Below, piece by piece: positions 12,830-27,300 of a DNA stretch of 64,000 bases. Positions within the stretch are counted from its first letter, which is position 1, and the number at the start of each line of letters is the position of its first letter. Position numbers and translations under genes: made by a program. The notes beneath the pieces are model-generated. The model ran no database searches. It was not told the origin of the DNA and saw only the letters and a list, made by a program, of their open reading frames with translations. Origin of the DNA: Hirsutella rhossiliensis. Taxonomy: Eukaryota > Ascomycota > Sordariomycetes > Hypocreales > Ophiocordycipitaceae. Location: the NCBI RefSeq assembly GCF_020360975.1, contig NW_025408683.1:1488001-1552000 (forward strand), in the 5' to 3' direction.

Positions 12830-15800
12830 ATAGCTACTTAAAGAAGACTATATAACGCTCTTATAGCGCGACGTAGTAGTTAACTAGTTAAGGCCTCTTC
12901 GTTACGTATATTAAGTATCTACTTAAGAGATAAAGAACTAAAAGATATATCCTTAGAATAGACCCTTATTATAAACGATATTCTAACTATATTAAAGATA
13001 TCGCTACCTATAAGTATAAGACTATTAACTTATAAAGAAAAGCTTATAGCCTTATAAGCGTATATTAAGGAGCTAAAGGAGACGAAACGCTTATAAGACC
13101 ACGTTATATAATTAAAGGAGGAAATTACTAAACGTACCGGTATTATCGCTATTTATTTAAGAAAGCGTCGATAGTCCTACTCCCTTAAATCGGACGGTAG
13201 TCGCGGTAGCGAGGTTAAGATTAAAAACATCGCTTAATTATCTTAACCTACTAATATACGGAAACGTTTAAACTAAACTTACGATCTAAAGGACGCCTTT
13301 AGAGTAGCGCTTAGACGCTTTTATCGTAACGAAACGAAGATCCTCTACGCGGTAGATTATATATATAGCGACTATAAAGTAAAATACCGCTAATACCTTA
13401 AAGAATAGACGCCGATTAACTAAACTAAATATAATATAGATTAGGTATACTTTAAGGAATAAATACTTATCTTAATTAAGGATATTATAAATAAGGAGAT
13501 ACTATTAGTAACGTAATTAAAGGAGGCTTACTAATAAGAAGGCTAGTCCCCCTTAAAGTTTAGCTTATACCTTAACTCCTTAAAGAGGTATTTTAAACGC
13601 TTATTAGAAAAGGCGCGTGCTCTTATATTTTTTACTAAGCTAGAGCTATAACTTCGAGACTAAATTAACCTTTATTTAATACCTATTTATACCTACTAAT
13701 AGGAAGAGCTTATATAAGTCGCCTAATAATATTAAGATACTACTATTAATAAGAGGCGACGTACTAATACTACTTCTACCCTTAGAGGAACCGGGAATAA
13801 AAGTAGTGCTATACCCTAAGGTAGTATATATAAGGGAAGGAATTAAAGAGGCCGATAAGCTAGGCCGAATCGTTAAGGAAATACTACTAATTCGACCGAT
13901 AACTAGTAAGCTAGCGATATACCTACTAAGGGCTAAACTAAGGGACGTTATTAAGGAAGAGGATCTTCTACTTAATTAGGAATTATATATTTTTAATATA
14001 ATAAGCTAGGATACCTATCTATAAAATATACTAATTCTTTAAAGGTAGAAACCCTAGTAAAGACTCTTAGACTTAATACTATAAAATAGGGAAAAGGTAA
14101 GATATTAGGGTAAATTCCTCTTCCTTAGTAAACTTAATACTTATAGGATAGTTACTTAAAACTCCTATAACGATATTAGGGCGAAACCTTATTAAAGTCC
14201 CTATATACTTAGATACTTATAATACTATTAACCTTATAGATATATACTTTGCCTAATAATAGGGATTACTATAAGTAGCGCTATTATACCTTAAGTTATT
14301 AAGGCTTAGTAATAGTAGGGTAAGGGAGTATAGAGTATAGTTAGTGCCGCTCTAAATAATAAATATAAGAGGTACTAAAAAGATAATTACTTGTTTTTAT
14401 ATTAGTACTAATAAGTTAACGCTAAATAATTAGGTACTAATCCTTTTATTAGTTACTACCTTAGAGGATAAACGTATTTATATTATCTTATAGAAACGAT
14501 AGTAGTAATTTAAGTATTAACTAAGTAGCGAAACCCTATAGAATCCCTATAGATTCCTTTAGGAATATAGGAACGAGGTAAGGGTATATATAATAGCGCT
14601 TAATCCTAAGCTAATCCTGCTACTAAATAAAGATAAGGATAAAGGGATTTTATAGGAAGAATAGGCTAAAATCCTACCGACTCTTTATTAGTTTAAAGAT
14701 ACCTTCTTAGCTAATAAATCCGATTTATTACTAGCTAGAAAGGGAACGGATTACTTAATTAATTTAATCCTTAATATAGAACCTCCTTATAAACCGATTT
14801 ACCCTTTATTATAAAGGTAACTCTAAGTATTATACGACTAAATCTAAGATACGATAAAAAGGAAAATAATCTAGGAGTTAAAGAGCCTAGCTAGGGCGCT
14901 TATCCTTTTCGTTTTAAAAAAGGATAGCACCCTATAGCTATATATAGACTACTAAGGACTTAACTAAGTTACGTAAAAGAATCGGTACCCTTTACCCCTT
15001 ATTTTAGAGATTATTAACCGCTATTAAGGAGCTAAGTATTTTTCTAAGATTAATATATAGAATACGTATTAATATATTTAAATTTAAGAAGGAGATAAAT
15101 AAAAGACCGCTTTCTAAACGCGTTATAAATATTTCGAATACTTAGTAATGCCCTTTAAACTTACTAACGCACTAGCTATATTTTAGAGCTATATCTATTA
15201 AGCGCTTAAGGGGCTCGTAAATATAATCTATATAGTTTACCTCGACGATATCTTTATATACTCTAAGATAAGAAAAGAATATACTAAATACTTAGGATAA
15301 GTAATAGAAAGGCTAAGGGCTATAAAGCTCTATATAAAACTATCGAAGTATATCTTCTATTAATAGTTAGTTAAGTTCCTTAGGTTTATATTATCTATTA
15401 ATAGGGTATTAATAGACCCTTAATAGGTAGAGGTAATAGCTTAATAGCCTAAACCTATAACCTACTATAATATTTAGGTTTTCCTTAGGTTCTATAATTT
15501 TTACTAACGATTTATATATAGGTACTTAGGAGTTATAGCGCCCCTAACTATATTACTAAAAGGGAGTAAGAATAAAAAGAAGCTAGGGAGTATAGAGCTA
15601 AACCTCGCTAAAAGGGCAGCGTTTTAGGCTCTTAAGGATACTTTTTAAGGAGCCTTACTCCTTTAATATTACGATCTAGAAAGACGTATTTATATCGAAA
15701 TAGATATATTATAATTTATAATAATAAGGATTATCTCTTAACCTAATAACGAAAGGCGTTACTATCCGATCGCATTCTAGTTAAGGAAGTTTACTAGAGC

Positions 15801-17960
15801 CGAACTTAATTATAGTATTCTAGACTAAGAACTCTTTACTATCGTTAAGTTATTTAAATACTAGCGATATTACGTTAAAGGAGCAGCGTATAAAGTAGAG
15901 GTATTATTAAATTACTATAACCTTTAAACGTTTATATACTAGACCTCCCTAAATAGGAGGTAAGTAAGATAGTATATATATTTAGTACTATTTAACTTTA
16001 TAATTAAGTATTATATAGGTAAATCTAACTTAGCGGACGCGCTATTAAGAATGCCTAGATATAAGGGCGAGAAGCCCTTATTTATAAAACTATTACTAGA
16101 GCTATAAGCGAAACTAGCTACTATTAATACTATATCTATATAAAGAAGTAATAAAGCGTTTTTATAAGCAAAGAAACGCTTAACCTTAAGTTAATATAAG
16201 TATAGTAAAGTGCCTTTATATAAGGAAAATATATAAGCTTATCTATAGCGAAACTATAATAATTTAAGCGTAAGACTTAAACGATTAGCTACTTAGGCTA
16301 AAGAGAGAGCTAGTTATAAATAGTTACTTTTAAGGAAGACCGCTAAAGAAGCGGCCTACTATATAAAGGTTTATATAGTAGAAGTTCTAGAACCGTTACT
16401 AAAGTTATTAAAACGTACTTAGTCGGTTAATATAGTAATTAGTAGGCTAAAAGAGACCGAAGACTTCTTAAAAGGGAAGGGTTTTTAGTTAGTGCGCCTA
16501 GATAGACTACTACTATAAAAGGGTTATATTATAGTGCCTTTAAAGGTAGCCTTATAGTAAGAGCTAATATAGCTCTTTTATAACGATCCGTTAATAAGAT
16601 ACTTTAGCTCTTAATATACTAGCAAACTACTAGTAAGGAAATTCTACTAGGATAGAATAATAAAAGATATAAATAAATATATTTATATTTACCTAGTATA
16701 TTAAGGTATAGTGTCTAAGAGGCATTGCCTTTATAGTACTATATAATTATTACTATATCCTATACGACTATAGGAAGAATTATTAATAAACTTTACTATA
16801 GGTCTACCTAAAGTATAGTATAATAGATAAGACGTTAATATAATCTTAGTAATCGTAGACTAATATACTAAGTATTACCTCTTCTTTTCTATCTCTAAGA
16901 TAATAATAGCCCTAAAGCTAGTAGAATTATTTTATTACTAAGTTAAATTAGTATATAAACCTTTAAAAGGTATTATCTTAAATAGAGGGTCCCTATTTAT
17001 AAGTAAGTTTTAGTTAGATCTTTATTTTATCTTATAAGTAAAATATAGGCTATTAACGGTATTTTACCTATAAACTAATAGGTAAATAAAATAAATAAAC
17101 TAAGCTATATAGTACTACTTAAGATACTTTACGAACTTAGAATAAACTAACTAAGCGTTACTTTTATATATTACTTAATTTATATATAATAATATAAAGA
17201 ACGTAATAACTAGGTTATTACTTAATAAAGCGTTAATAGGTTACTAACTAAACTTTTATATTAATACTAAGGACGATATTATTTAAAGGGGAGTACCTAA
17301 AGTAAGAGTAAGAGTTACTAGGCTATAGGAGCTATAAAAGAGGCTTAAGGAATACTAAGGAAAGGCTATTAAATCGTAAGTAAAATACTACGATTTAAGG
17401 CACTAACCGCTTATACTAAAAGTAAGAGACCTTATAGTATTATCGATAAAGAACTTACGCCTTAAGGACGAAAAAAGAAAACTCTTACTTAAGTATATTA
17501 AACTATTTTAGGTCCTATAAGCTATTAGAAAGTAAGTATATTATCTTATACTCTCTAAGAAGTACTTATGCCTTTATAACGTTTTCTATATTAGTCTCTT
17601 AAAGCTATAAAAGGAGCGTAAAGGCACCTATAAAGATAGCGAAACCCTACTAATACTAGACTTAGAAGATAACGAAGGCGAATAAGAAGTTTAAGAGATT
17701 AAAGACTAAAAGAGATCTAAGGGCGATACCTTTTTCCTTATTAAATAGAAAGGATAGCTAGCTAAGTATAACTAATAGGTCGATATTAAAGATATAGTAA
17801 ATAGCTAAGACCTTATTAAAGAATATACTACTCGCTTAACTAAGAAAAAGAGGTATAAGACTAAGTAAGGTAGGGAAACCTACTAGTATAAGGAGACGCT
17901 ATTAAATCGGTAACGAATCCCTACTAAATCGCTATAAACTTATTAATATATTAATACGCC
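12830..17960 (+). pseudogene. gag-pol of element C, RIP-inactivated
   Basis: The visible order is gag-like sequence (about 12.8-13.9 kb), protease/RT region (14.0-15.3 kb, YLDD at 15238-15249), RNase H (about 15.6-15.9 kb) and integrase (16.6-17.5 kb). A possible chromodomain-like tail, VDIKDIVNS, lies near 17780-17870. Stops interrupt all frames, mostly at former Trp and Gln codons. The order RT, RNase H, integrase places it in Ty3/Gypsy, not Copia. The exact gag start and the presence of a chromodomain are uncertain. Confidence 0.72.
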
Positions 17961-18139
17961 CGAACGTCTTATAACTATATATAAAATAGTAAAATAAGAG
18001 AATAAGGGAAAACTATTTATACTACCTATTAAATATTATTAAGGAAAATAAAACTAAACTATAACTCTACTAAGGCCCTAACGATAAAGGAGAGAAGGAT
18101 AGTTATAGCTAAATAAAAGAAAGATAAGACCTATTTATT

Positions 18140-19710
18140 ACTTCTAACTACCCCTCTTCTTCGCTAGCGTAGCGGGAACTAACTAAGGCGCCCCCTTTAC
18201 TATACCGAATACCTCCGGAAATACTAGAACTACCCTATCCTCCGCTCCTTCCTTATCCTTTATATCGAGACCTATCTCTATTAGCACGGCACTTACCTCG
18301 GCCTTAGTAAATAGTAAGGCGTATTACTATAAAGTATAGCCTATATCGCCGTCGATAAAGCAGAGTTTTAACTAGGATTCCTAGGCTTAGTACTCTAGGC
18401 TTATATAGGCGATATTAAATAAGGGCGTAGGGTTAAGGCGAATAATAAGCTTATAGCGCTTATTAATTAGTATATAGTAGTTAGCACGCTCGACCTAGTA
18501 TATTATTAAGCGGTCGCTAATAAAAAGGTTAGATAAAACTTATAATAGTAAACTTCTATATACTTATAGTTTTAAAGGACTTACGATAGGCTATCTTAGC
18601 GGCGTTAAAAGCCTTAGCTAAATACTATACTATAATAGCGAGATAGCGCCGATTAGCCTCCTTAAAAATAAGCACGCCTATATTTAAGCTATCGTCCTTA
18701 GTATCCTCGTTATTAGTCTTTAGCTTATTAAGCTTATATAAGTGCTTAATAATAGCGACTATATTAGCCCGGTTACTAAATATAAAAGTAGCAGCCTTAA
18801 GAAAGATTAGCTTATTAATTATAATATTTAAAGTTAAGGGGAAACTTACCTAGTTATAGGTCGCGGTATATCTATAGTACTACTTATAGCGCGTTAAGGA
18901 AACCCCTAAGAAAATATAGCTAATCGAGAGCACCTCGATAAGCTTAAGCTCGGTCGTACTATACTCCTTAATAACCGTCCTAAAATAATATATATACTAG
19001 AGCTTACGAGGGATAACCTTATAGGCCCTAACTAAGCGGGCTTTAGCCTTAGATCGGGTACGCTTCTTTATAGGAGCGCGACCGCCTCGTGCCGCCGCCT
19101 AGGTACCCTTATCTCTAGCGCCGCTATTCTTAGGTTTATTAGTAGGAGGAGTCGGATCGCGGCTATCTCTATTATTACTATTATCGTTATCTTAGCCCTC
19201 GTTTAGCTAGGTATTAAGATAGTCTTAGCCCTCGTTCGGCTAGGCCTTATTATTAATATTAGCCTACTTATTTTAAAGAGCGGCCTAGGCGATAATCTCT
19301 AATTAGCTAGAGCCGCCCTATTAAGATAGAGTAGCTAGGTTATTAGCACTTACCTAAGAGCGCCTAAGCACGATCTCCTTATTAGTATTAGTATCGCTAA
19401 TAAGGGTAATAGACTTATAAGTTTCCTAGCCTATAGAGGTAGGCTTATCGATAGCTAGAGTTAGGGTATTTAGTAGGGTAACGAGGGCATAACCCTTATT
19501 AATATTAGGTCCCGGACTAAAAGTCTCCTAGGACTAGGATTCCCTTATACCTTTCTTAGCTTTCTTTACTAAGGGGGAACTAGCGTTACTATAAGACTTT
19601 TAGGCCGATCGCTTATACTTTAAGGGCGAACCCGCCGCTACCTACTCCTATATATAGCGTAAGAAATTAGCGTTATAGTTCTTTATTTTCTTTAGTATAG
19701 AAGGTATTAT
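18140..19710 (-). pseudogene. Antisense reading frame of element C
   Basis: Between the end of pol and the 3' LTR the minus strand reads as one long frame with RIP-type stops, for example SPLVKKAKKGIRES and GYALVTLLNTLTLAIDKP. It is antisense to pol, as in family A, but I see no sequence similarity to the A frame. Start and end are approximate. Function unknown. Confidence 0.42.
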
Positions 19711-20088
19711 TATTAATAAATCGTCGATAAAAAGTAATATAAAAAGGTATAAGGGATTAATAAAAAAAGGCATAAAACTTTATAGTAATCGTAAGCGGAA
19801 GAGTTAAAGAAAAAAAGAAAATAAAAGAAGTAAGAGATATATACGCACGCTCTTTATATTATAGTTACGCGGCTAATATATAGGCGATACCGTAATAGTT
19901 ACTTAGCGGCTACCGCTAGTATAATAACTATTAACGTTATAAAGTATAGACTAACGTATACTTATATAAGTATATATGCGCGATATATAACTAAAACTAC
20001 CTCTCTTTTTAACTAAATATATATAGTATAGCGAAAGTAATATATATTAAAGATATAGCTAAGACGTTTATATAAGAAGGGAGATAAT

Positions 20089-20345
20089 TATAAGAGCGCT
20101 ACTAAGAGGTATAAGCTAATAAAGTACTTAGGTACGTAGTACTAATATATTAGTAGGGTATTAGTAGGGAATCGTGCTTACCTTACTTATATATTATAGA
20201 CCTCTTACTACTTAAACTAAAGAGGAAAAATCCCTCTTCTTATAAGCTTTAGTCTTACGATAAGGAGAATATAATATATATAGCGTAGTACCTCTAGCTA
20301 TCTCTACTACCTAACTAATTATACCGTAATACGTATTCCCTTATA
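20089..20345 (+). repeat. 3' LTR of element C
   Basis: 257 bp, a direct repeat of 12537-12793. It is followed by GAGTA at 20346-20350 and then by A2 sequence that continues where 12531 broke off. Confidence 0.92.
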
Positions 20346-23300
20346 GAGTAGGTCTAGGTAGTTTAAGGGCTCCGCCCTAAAATAAACGCTATTTTTATCT
20401 CTACTTATATTATTACGCTTACGTTATTATAACTACTTACTTTACTTTACTTACTTTATAGTCCTAGCCTAAGCTACTATTAGTAGTTTATTAGTCTATT
20501 ATTCTTATTTACTATTTTAAATAAGGCTTTAAACTTATTAAGGGCTATAGTTCCTCTAAACTTATATATAGGTTCCTATATAGGGTCGAGATACCTACGC
20601 TATTTAACGAGGACCTTTTAGCGTTTCCCCTTACTAACATTTTTCTAGCGCGCGGCCTATATCTCTTTAACCTTAAACTCGTCTTCTCCCTTTACTTTAA
20701 TTATAAGCGGTTAAGCGTTTACTACTTCTTATCTAAGTAGCGGGTTAAAGGAGGCTCTATAAAAGAGGTCTATATTAATCTTATTATAGACCCCTATTAG
20801 GAGACTATCGAGCTCTATAACCTATAGGCTAATAACCTTTTATACTATAAACTTTATATATAGCTAGTTAAGCTTCTTCTTTAGCCGTGCTAACCTATAG
20901 TTATAGAAGTCTAGCTATACCTTATCTCTTACTATAAACCTATCTACTAGGGCCTTAGTCTTATTAGTATACCGCTCTTAATCTTATACCGCGGCGGCTA
21001 TCGCGGATTAGTAATAATCTATAGTCTCTTATAGCTTTTATATAAATATAAAGGCACGGCCCTCTAGTAACGAATTACTATACTACTTTACTACTATATC
21101 TATAGTAAAAGGAACTAGTAAGGGTAGTTTAAAGCTATATATTATAAAGAAAAGGGCTATCTTAATAAAAGTATATAGTCTACTATTTAATATAAGTTAG
21201 GCCGCGGGGAGCTAACGGTCTTAGTTTACTTAGTTATAGGCTATAATAGCCTATAAGTAAGCTTATACCTCTTAGTTAACCCTCTTAGGCCCTTTATTAG
21301 TTAATAAGTAATATACTATACTAAGTAGCTATATAATTTAAAGTAGTTAGTATAGGTACTATTAAAAGTAGCTAGTTTAATTCGATCCCTTATTACTTAT
21401 AATAAAGGCTAGCTAGCTATATAAGTAGGCCTAGTACTATAAGAAGCGTTTTATATAAGACTTTATATTTATAGATAGTATTAGCTTTAATATTATAGAC
21501 TTACTAAGTCGGTCCTTAATTACTTATATATAGCGGTTACCGCCTTTTATAAGTAGGAGGTCTATTATAAAGTCTATCTATATATATATATAAAACTAGT
21601 TAGGTACTAGAAGCTACTTAAGTAGCCCTTTAAGCTATGCCCTTTAAATCTTAGTATAGCTATAGATATTATAGTTATAGAGGAAGCAGCGAACGTAGTA
21701 TTATAAGAGGGGCTAGTAGAAATCCCTCGTAAGGCCTACTATTATACCCTACCTACCTAGGTAGCCTACGATACTAGAGTTATAGACGAGCTAGACTAGC
21801 TTCCCTCGGAGCTCGTTCCGTTTATCTAGCTCTAGCGGTCTATCCTTTTCCTTAGCTTCTATAGTATATAGCGCGCCCGGCACCTATAGTCTCCCCCGCT
21901 AACGTAGATACCCTTATAGGTCGATATAATAGTCGGCTACTTATACCTTTAGCTTTAGCTTTAAATTAAGGCGTTAAGCGCCGGACTTAATAGCGCGGCG
22001 TATACTCTTATAGGTACGGTTTAAAAACGATATCTTATCCTATAAGTGCTAGAGGACCTTATCTTAGAATACCCGCGCCGTACGCGCCCTTAGGCCGGTC
22101 TATCCCTCCTCGCTAGGCCGAGGTAAAGGTATAAGGGAAGGCTTATCTATTAGCGCCGCGCCTTCCTCTACTAAGGAAGCTCTTATATAAGTCTATAGCG
22201 CTTCTTATAGGATAAGCTATAGATCCCGGGCCTTAATATCTACTCCCGTTAGCTAGTCTTAATCCCTCTAAGAAAGTATATCTAAGACTACGGAGTCCTG
22301 CCCTAGCTAGTACTTAATTAAGAAGTTAAAGTATAAGAGATACTCCGCTTAGCGGGCTTACCGTTCTAAGAGGTATTAATAGGTTATAAAGTACTTAAGA
22401 TTCCTATAGTCTATAAGAACCTCGAAGCTCTTATAGCTCTAGAGCTCTACTTACTATTACTTAAGGTAGCTAATAATCGCTAGTATCTCTTTATTATAAA
22501 TAGTATAATTCCGCTCTACTAAGGTTAGCTTATAGGAGTAAAACGCTATTAGTTACTTCCGCCCGTTTACCTCCTAAGAGAGCGTTCCTTTAAGTGCTTA
22601 GCTACTATAGTCCGCTTTAATTAACGTAGACTAGTCGAAGTCCTACTAAAGTAGTACTAGGGCCCGCGAGAATAAGTCCTTAAGCGTATAGAACGCTCCT
22701 TCTTATATAGGCCCTTAACGAAAGGCGGTCTATTTCCTAGTAATCTCGTTTAAGGGACTTATAATATAGGAGAAGCCCTTAATAAATATCCTATAATAGT
22801 TCGCGAACCTAAGGAAGCTTAATATACCTATTTATATAGTTAGGGCCGCTTAGTCCTAGATCGCTTAGATCTTTATAGGATCCGCCTATATACTTACGCT
22901 TATATAGATAATAAAGCCTAGGTACTTAACCCTCTTAACCTTAAATTTATACTTATCTAGGTTAAGGTAGAGCCTATAAAGTAAAGGCGCTCTAAGACCC
23001 TTTATACTTTCTATATATAGTCTTTATAAGAGCCGCTTATATAAATAAGGATATTATCTATATATATAGAGGCGAACTTATCGAGGAAGTCTTAAAGTAC
23101 GTTATTAATATAACGCTAAAAGGTAGTAGGCGCTCCTAAAAAGCTAAAGGGCGTTATAAGCTACTTAAATAAGCTATAGTATATATAGAACGCTATCTTC
23201 TACTTATTACCCTCTAAGATCTATACTATATAGAACGCCTATTTTATATCTAGCTTTATAAACTACTTTACCTTTAAAAGGTTATAAAGCGTATCTAAGA

Positions 23301-24186
23301 TTAAAGGTAAGGGGTAGCGGTCTAGCCTTATAATTACGTTTAGAGCCCTATAGTTATAATAGAACTATATCCCGCCCCTTAGTTTATATATAAATAAGAC
23401 TAGCGCTCTTACTTTAAAGCTACTTACTTAAATAAAACCCTTATTTAAGAAGTCCCTTAGTATCTTCTTTAGTACTAATAACTCCGTATATAATATACTA
23501 TATAGTAGTCTAAATAGTATAGGTAGTTCCTACCCCTTCTTATTAGTATAGAGTACGATCCTATAGTTTACCCTTAGCTTATATAGGTTAAGCTTATCCG
23601 CTTCCTAGGACTTAAATAGTAGTAGGAGGTTATAAAAGCGCTTTAGTATTTACTACTATAGCTTAAAGGGCGACTTTAGCTTTTTTATTTAAAGGGCCTT
23701 ATTAATATCCGCTAAGCTAACTATATAGACCGCTACGTTAGCTACTACCTAGCTTTGCCCCTACTCTACTTATTATATAGTTCCTATAAAGATAGAGGTA
23801 AGGACTTTTTATACTAAGTATAAAGCTCGTACGCCTAGTCCTATACTTATAGAACCGTTGTTATAGTAGACCTACTATTATATAGGCCTAAACTATAGCT
23901 TCCTTTAATATAAAACTAAGTATAACTTTATATATAATAACTAAGGTTTCCTAAGGATTAAGGGAAATTCTAATTAAGGGATTATATAAGCTACGATAAG
24001 CTTATAATAACTATCGACCTCCGTAGCTAGCTATATAATACCCTTAATTACTATACCTTCTATCGTGCTTAAGGCGCCCTTTACTTACCTTAGGGCGATC
24101 TTTTCTACTAGTACTTATATCTCTCGCGTAAGCGCCTCGTTAACTACGGCGTAGTACTAGTAGCCCTTATCTATAAGGGTAATAAT

Positions 24187-24372
24187 TATAAGAGTCTTTA
24201 ACTATTATAGGTTATAGGCTTAGGCTATAGCCTAAGCTATATAGTTACGTGCGGAGGGCCGGATCCCGTACGTATATATACGGGCTAGCCGTATATAGGA
24301 GAGCTCTATATAGCTTATTAATATTATCTTATAGACGGCACCTACGCGCACGCCTCTACCTACTCCGTAATA
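24187..24372 (+). repeat. 5' LTR of A3
   Basis: 186 bp, starting TATAAGAGTC and ending CTCCGTAATA. It is the reverse complement of the A1/A2 LTRs and keeps CpG where they have TpA, so it is closest to the ancestral sequence. Confidence 0.85.
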
Positions 24373-24399
24373 GTATAAGCTATTAATTAATAGATCTAA

Positions 24400-27300
24400 T
24401 AGATATCTCTTTAGAGAGGGCGCCTCCCCCTTAAGGAAGCACTCCGCCCCTCCCTAGACGGATAGGAAGTATCGTAGCTATCTTAGAAGCGATTAGAAGC
24501 GCGATAGCTAGCGAGAAGGACGAGGTTCTCGCTATACTAAGGGAGCTATCTACGAGACCGGCTTTAACCCCTACGACCTCCGCAACGCCGGTTACGGCGG
24601 CGATACTACCGACGAGGAAGCCGCTCCCTTAGCCGACTTAGGACGGTAAGCCGGAGTCCTTTTACTTCTTCCTTAGCCGGCTATAGACGAAGTTTATAAC
24701 CGACGAGAAATAAGGCCTAAATAGCTATCGCGATATAGCGTAGTATTCGCTCCTTTATACGCTACCGGAGCCCTAGATACGGCGGATCTCCGGATTCTAG
24801 GATAAGGGCGGCCCTAGGGGCAAACGCGACCTATAAGACTTCTTCTAATACCTTATATATACGTTCGGCAACGTATAAGAGCGGGAGAAGGCATAAGATA
24901 GGCTACGGACCCTTAAGTAAAGAGATAGATAAACCTTTAGCGAATTCCTTCCTAATTTTAAAGAGACGCTCTTATAGGTAGTAGGGACTACGGTATAGGA
25001 AGATAGCGCGAAGCTTATATAGCTACGGAATTCGATTACGCCGGCCCTATAGGAGCTACTTATCCTTATAATTATGCCTACTAACTACGGCGAGTATATA
25101 AGCCGGTTAATAAAGGTAGCTTAGGGCTATAAGCAGACGCCGCGTTTTTAAAAGCTCCGTAAGCGCACGCCGTATAGCGGCGACGGGATTACCGCCCCTC
25201 TATAAGATAAATAACCGGCTATCGACATAGACGGGGATACCCTAATATCGGCTACCCGCACGGACTAGGCTAGACGTAGTAAGAAGACGCCGTTAACTAC
25301 CCCCTATACCGCCCCGCACTCTAAGTAGCGGGCGAAGTAGGTAACGAGCGAGGAAATTAAGAAGAGGAAGGCTAACGGCCGCTGCCTATATTACGGAGCA
25401 TCTATATACTTTATATTAAAATGCCCCTTCCTTTTAGCTAAGCGGCCTATAGCGGTTCGAGTAGCGAAGATAGAACCGCTGCTCGCCTTAGACGATAAGG
25501 AGGACTCCGCCCCCCTAGGCCTAGAGGAAAAAGAGTAGCTCTAGAGCAAAGATAGGCTCTAGAGCCTTAATTACTAGCACTAGTAAAGGAGAAGGAAGAA
25601 TTATCCGCCTATATAAAAGAGGAGCCTACTTTAATATAAGTTATAATTAATAACTCCTTACCCGTTACCGCCCTTATAAACGAGGGCTACTAGTACTACG
25701 CTATAATTAACGAGGCGCTTACGCGAGAGATATAAGTGCTAGTAGAAAAGATCGCCCTAAAGCGAGTAAAGGGCGCCTTAGGCGCGATAGAGGGTACGGT
25801 AATTATAGGCATTACGTAGCTAGCTATAGAGGTTAATAGTTACTATAAGCTTATCGTAGCCTATATAATCCCCTAACTAGAGTTTCCCCTAATCCTTAGG
25901 AAACCCTAGTTATTATATATAGAGTTATACTCGGTTCTATACTAAAGGAAGCTATAGTTTAGGCCTATATAACGGTAGGTCTACTATAACGACGGTTCTA
26001 TAGGCGTAGGACTAGGCGTGCGAGCTTTATACTTAGTATAAGAAGTCCTTGCCTCTATCTTCGTAGGAACCGTGCGACGGGTAGAGCAGGGGCAAGGCCG
26101 GGCAGCGGCTAACGCAGCGGTCTACGTAGTTAGCTTAGCGGATATTGATAAGGCCCTCTAGACGAAGAAGCTAAAGTCGCCCTCTAAGCTACGGTAATAG
26201 ATACCGGAGCGCTTTTACGACCTCCTACCGCTATTTAAGTCCTAGGAAGCGGATAAGCTTAACCTATATAAGCTAGGGGTAGACTATAGGATCGTACTTT
26301 ATACCGATAAGAAGGGGCAGGAACTGCCCGTACCGTTTAGACCGCTATATAGTATATTATACGCGGAGCTGCTAGTGCTAAAGAAGACGCTAAGGGACCT
26401 CCTAGATAAGGGTTTTATTTAAGTAAGTAGCTCCGAAGTAAGAGCGCTAGTCCTATTTATACGTAAACTAAGGGGCGGGATATAGTTCTATTATAACTAT
26501 AGGGCCTTAAACGTAATTATAAGGCTAGACCGCTACCCCTTGCCCTTAATCTTAGATACGCTCTATAACCTTTTAAAGGCGAAGTAGTTTATAAAGCTAG
26601 ATATAAAATAAGCGTTCTATAAGGTATAGATCTTAGAGGGTAACGAGTAGAAGACAGCGTTCTATATATACTACGGCTTATTTAAGTAGCTTATAATGCC
26701 CTTTAGCCTCTTAGGAGCGCCCGCTACCTTCTAGCGTTATATTAATAACGTGCTTTAGGACTTCCTCGACGAGTTCGCCTCTATATATATAGATAATATC
26801 CTTATCTATATAAGCGGCTCCTATAAGGACTATATATAGAAAGTACGGAGGGTCTTAGAGCGCCTCTAACTTTATAGGCTCTACCTTAACCTAGATAAGT
26901 GCGAATTCGGGGTTAAGAGGGTTAAGTACCTAGGCTTTATTATCTATATAAGCATAGGTATATAGGCGGACCCTATAAAGATCTAAGCGATTCGGGACTA
27001 AGCTACCCTAACTACGTAGATAGGTATATAGAGCTTCCTTAAGTTCACGAACTATTATAGGATATTTATTAAGGGCTTCTCCTATATTATAATGCCCCTA
27101 AACGAGATTACTAGGAAGCGGACCGCCTTTCGCTAGGGGCCCGTATAGGAAGGAGCGTTCTATACGCTTAAGGACCTATTCTCTTAAGCCCCGGTACTAC
27201 TCTAGTAAGACTTCGACCGGTCTACGTTAGTTAAAGCGGACTATAGCAACTAGGCACTTAGAGGAACGCTCTCTTAGGAGGTAGACGGGTAGAAGTAACC

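Larger units (their letters stand above)
12537..20345 (+). mobile_element. Full-length Ty3/Gypsy element C (7.81 kb)
   Basis: Two 257-bp direct LTRs (12537-12793 and 20089-20345) are flanked by identical GAGTA duplications (12532-12536, 20346-20350). The plus-strand frame reads VYLDDIFIYS at 15235-15264, the catalytic motif of Gypsy reverse transcriptase, and MPFKLTNA just upstream. Integrase is recognisable at about 16770-16880 (GLPKV, then IILVIVD). It is heavily RIP-mutated and interrupts A2. It is a different family from A, with different LTRs and coding sequence. Confidence 0.88.
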
